This document shows positions 13,032 through 15,566 of a stretch of DNA of 15,566 nt, piece by piece. Position numbers and translations under genes: made by a program. The stretch covers positions 1 through 15,566 of the forward strand of contig DATIBX010000376.1 in the NCBI GenBank assembly GCA_035457105.1, read 5' to 3'. The notes under the pieces were generated by a model that saw nothing but the letters and a program-made list of their open reading frames with translations, was not told the origin of the DNA and made no database searches. This DNA is from PSRF01 sp035457105. GTDB taxonomy: Bacteria > Acidobacteriota > Blastocatellia > Pyrinomonadales > Pyrinomonadaceae. Numbering within the stretch: position 1 is the stretch's first letter; each line of letters begins with the position of its first letter.

Positions 13032-15566
13032 CTAGTTGGCCCCAAACCTCTGACGGTATTCAAGGGAAGTGATGAAGGCCTTAACCATCTCTGCGTCAAC
13101 GAAGTTCCCGTTGAAGGTATTTAGCTTGTTGAGCCAGAAATTAAAGCCAGCGGTATCGGGATCACGACGCAGATAACCAAAGTATTCCATCGCTACGAAC
13201 GTGCGATTAACTTCCGCCGCAGCGAAGGTCGGGTTTTCCGCTACTCGATCCAAAACCGTTGCCCGCGCTGTCCGATCTGCGCTTGTCGCCGCACCAAAGA
13301 ATAAATTGATAAGCGTGGTGCGTTCGTCGGAAGTAAACGCGACGCCGGTGTTGGCTATTAAGGCGTCTACGTATTCCGCTGGTGTTTGCGTCAAAGGAAA
13401 CGCCAGTTCAAACTGAGGCCGGGTCACAAAGTCTGAGAAGAAATTGAACTTGTTGACTCCTAGAGTCAGGTCAAAGTCTGGTTCGCCAAAAACCAGCCCA
13501 TGCTGGAGTGTGGCGGCATCTTGTTTGAATTGTTGATACAAGACAGGTACTGGCGCTGGACCAGGAAAGTTTGAGCCGACAGCCGCTTTATGCGTGAGAT
13601 ATATCAGCGCGCCAGTTTTCTGGAACTCGGTGGAAAGGAAGAAAGCCGCGCTGACATTGATGCGTTTGACCTCGACGCACTGCATGTCAGCACCGCAAGA
13701 AGTAATCTCATTGATCCAAAAGTTGAGACCCGACGTGTCAGGCTCTCGATTAAGGAAGTCCACGTAGTGCTGGCGCACAAAGAATGCTGGCCCTTCGATC
13801 GGATTAACGACTGCGGGCGAGGCATCGTTGTCTGTTATGGTCACCGTCGCTGCGCTTATGCCGCCAATTTGGAAGCCGCCCTTGGGATTACTCAACGAGA
13901 TGCTGAAAGTTTCGGGCGACTCCATGTAACCATCGTCGGTAATAAAAACGTCGAAGGTCTTACTTGCTTCGCCGGGCGCAAAGGTAACCGTTCCGAAGCC
14001 TATGTTGTAATCCGATGTTTGCAGAGCAGTACCATCGCTAGTGGCAAAGTCTGCGGATGCCGCTCCTGAAAGATCTCCAACGCGGTTAAGAGTGATTTGG
14101 ATCTTCCCCGCTCCTTCGGAAATATTGGCTGTCGCCGAGGCAAATCCGATGCTGCCATTCGATTTCACCGACATAGCACGCACAGGTTCAAAAAGCTTGA
14201 ATCCGCCGATAAAGGGCAGATTAAAGATATTGCTAACTTCGGCGGCATGGCCCGTCGTCAAATTGATGGTATGCAGCAGGGAGAATGGCGCACCCTGAGG
14301 CGTTAATGCCGCCAGAGCTGTGTCCTGCCCCGGTACAATATCAAAACTTGTGTTCACACCAGTGATGAACCCAAGTTCACCAATCGTGAACAGCTGGCCT
14401 GAGTTGGGAGATGTAGGAGTGCCACCAGGTGAACCCACGCGGACCAGAGTGTCGAGCGCGGAGTCGATGCCATATAAAGTAGTCGAACTGGCGCCGACCG
14501 TGTTGTTCGTATAAGCGAGGCCGCTTACGTTTGGATTAGCTGCGGCGTTTGCATCCGAGCCGGCGTAAGCCAAGTCAACGTCCGTAGCTACAACCGCTCC
14601 GGTATCTGGATCCAGCCGGAAGTTTTGGTCGGAACTAGTGACTACTCGAATGCGATCAACTACGGGATTAAAGTCGAAGCCGAAATCTGTTCCCGAAATA
14701 CCTGGACTAAAAGGACCAGACCCGACCTCGGTAGCAAGACCAGTGGTGGTGTCGATCGTGTAGAGACGACTGCTATTACCTAATCCGTAAAGCAGACCGT
14801 TCGACGGACGGAAATCAATCCCAACAATCTGTTCGCCCGGTTGCAGACCAGTGATCGGAACAACACCATACAGCGTAGCTGGGTTCGCCCTTTCAAAAGA
14901 GATCAGGTTGTTAACGTTGGTAACAGCGTAAATTGTCTGCTCACGATCGTTGATGAACACCTGAGCGTCCCTTAGTAAGCCCAGTTGGGTACCAATTGAA
15001 GGGTCGCTCAAAAAAACTACAAAGAACTCATCACCTTCAATCTGCACATCGTCAATGATTGGAACCGTGATTGTCTTAACGGTTTCCCCGACACCAAAAG
15101 TAAGGACTCCAGATGTGCTCGTAAAGTCCAAGCCTTCGAGAGCTACTGCGGAAGCTGCTTGATATTTTACCGAAGGCGTACCCCCGGCACCGTTAATGCG
15201 GGTCACAGTGATGGTAGCGACACCCCCATTCTCGCTTACGCTGAATTGAGGTTGAGAGAATTGGAAAGTCTCAGGACCGTTTACCTCTACGCCCTGCGAA
15301 AACTCCGAGGTGTCGTTAGTCGCATTGCTGGTAGCTGTCGCGGTGATGAACCTCCCGCCCGGGGTGGAACTCGCGGCGTTGAAGGTGAAAGCCGTATCAC
15401 CGTTCCCATCAGTCATAACGGTGGTCGAGCCAATAAATGTCTGGCCCTCACCAAAACCTAAAAAATCAAGCACCGCATTGGAAAAGAATTCAATTCTGAA
15501 AGATGTGTTGGGCGTACTATTGAGCAGGCCACCGATGGAAGTGTTTGACGCCGAACTCGTCGCAGA
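13032..15566 (-). CDS. large surface protein: Calx-beta, DUF4394, DUF4214 (5' end missing)
   Basis: Partial gene; the frame is open to the right edge of the window, so the N-terminus and any signal peptide are missing and 844 residues are visible. A GTG at 15473 is inside the same uninterrupted frame and not a likely start. Visible order: end of a beta-rich module (1-90; FRIEFFSN, GEGQTFIG, TDGNGDTAFTF), a unit common in parallel beta-helix surface proteins; Calx-beta domain (about 102-208, acidic DDVQIEGDE); DUF4394 (about 211-460; beta-propeller-like, IYAVTNVNNLISFE, GIDFRP, GFDFNPVVDRIRVV); second Calx-beta (about 470-582; DDGYMESPE, TITDND); DUF4214 (about 595-840) with two related units, NREPDTSGLNFW and RRDPDTAGFNFW. 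Calx-beta and DUF4214 suggest Ca2+-dependent adhesion or surface-layer association. No sortase, PEP-CTERM or other anchor is seen at the C-terminus, which ends YRQRFGAN. Confidence 0.9.
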   Translation of the reverse strand, partial: SATSSASNTSIGGLLNSTPNTSFRIEFFSNAVLDFLGFGEGQTFIGSTTVMTDGNGDTAFTFNAASSTPGGRFITATATSNATNDTSEFSQGVEVNGPETFQFSQPQFSVSENGGVATITVTRINGAGGTPSVKYQAASAVALEGLDFTSTSGVLTFGVGETVKTITVPIIDDVQIEGDEFFVVFLSDPSIGTQLGLLRDAQVFINDREQTIYAVTNVNNLISFERANPATLYGVVPITGLQPGEQIVGIDFRPSNGLLYGLGNSSRLYTIDTTTGLATEVGSGPFSPGISGTDFGFDFNPVVDRIRVVTSSDQNFRLDPDTGAVVATDVDLAYAGSDANAAANPNVSGLAYTNNTVGASSTTLYGIDSALDTLVRVGSPGGTPTSPNSGQLFTIGELGFITGVNTSFDIVPGQDTALAALTPQGAPFSLLHTINLTTGHAAEVSNIFNLPFIGGFKLFEPVRAMSVKSNGSIGFASATANISEGAGKIQITLNRVGDLSGAASADFATSDGTALQTSDYNIGFGTVTFAPGEASKTFDVFITDDGYMESPETFSISLSNPKGGFQIGGISAATVTITDNDASPAVVNPIEGPAFFVRQHYVDFLNREPDTSGLNFWINEITSCGADMQCVEVKRINVSAAFFLSTEFQKTGALIYLTHKAAVGSNFPGPAPVPVLYQQFKQDAATLQHGLVFGEPDFDLTLGVNKFNFFSDFVTRPQFELAFPLTQTPAEYVDALIANTGVAFTSDERTTLINLFFGAATSADRTARATVLDRVAENPTFAAAEVNRTFVAMEYFGYLRRDPDTAGFNFWLNKLNTFNGNFVDAEMVKAFITSLEYRQRFGAN

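Noticed and set aside
13032..15473. Treating GTG 15473 as the start of the large surface protein
   Set aside because: The frame is open for 31 more codons to the window edge and these encode the expected continuation of the beta module (NTSFRIEFFSN), so the gene is truncated by the window.

Overview
The window looks like a chromosomal fragment from a soil or freshwater Acidobacteriota, most likely class Blastocatellia. This is an inference from gene content: a zinc-ribbon Ser/Thr kinase, a multidomain Calx-beta/DUF4394/DUF4214 surface protein, a LytS/LytTR pair, intergenic REP-like palindromes and many non-SD starts. There is no rRNA or tRNA, no recognisable transposase or phage gene and no CRISPR array.

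Layout. Bases 1-300 are a repeat-rich upstream region. A zinc-ribbon/protein kinase/TM/beta-domain gene follows on + (301-1911). It meets, end to end, a leftward set of four genes: GH51 alpha-L-arabinofuranosidase (1919-3538), VOC-fold protein (3573-4223), Tat-type epoxide hydrolase (4537-5988) and secreted cytochrome P460 (6022-6552). The last two are 33 bases apart and probably form an operon. A 46-47 bp REP-like sequence in two inverted copies separates them from the VOC/GH51 pair. Bases 6553-7516 hold no convincing gene, but 7215-7424 carries a promoter-like sequence, two hairpins and a strong intrinsic terminator. This is a candidate small RNA or attenuated leader ahead of a LytS-type histidine kinase (7517-8656) and its LytTR response regulator (8653-9417), which overlap by four bases.

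Next come a degenerate repeat hairpin (9719-9804), a four-helix membrane protein of unknown function (9882-10448), and a roughly 222 bp near-perfect foldback element (10503-10724) between convergent genes. A leftward gene follows for a MOSC/3-alpha/FAD-NAD/2Fe-2S fusion reductase (10804-12567). After an intergenic stretch with a second copy of the repeat, the window ends inside a large leftward secreted protein gene (13032-15566) whose N-terminus lies beyond the right edge.

Functionally this is a mixed neighbourhood: sensing (kinase, two-component pair), export-linked catabolism or detoxification (arabinofuranosidase, epoxide hydrolase, P460, MOSC reductase) and a large surface protein. I see no clear new defence or biosynthetic system. 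The most unusual items are non-coding: the foldback element, the terminator-ended leader before the LytS kinase and the clustered REP-like palindromes. The clearest protein-level oddities are the self-contained MOSC reductase and an ideal internal Shine-Dalgarno site inside the epoxide hydrolase leader.
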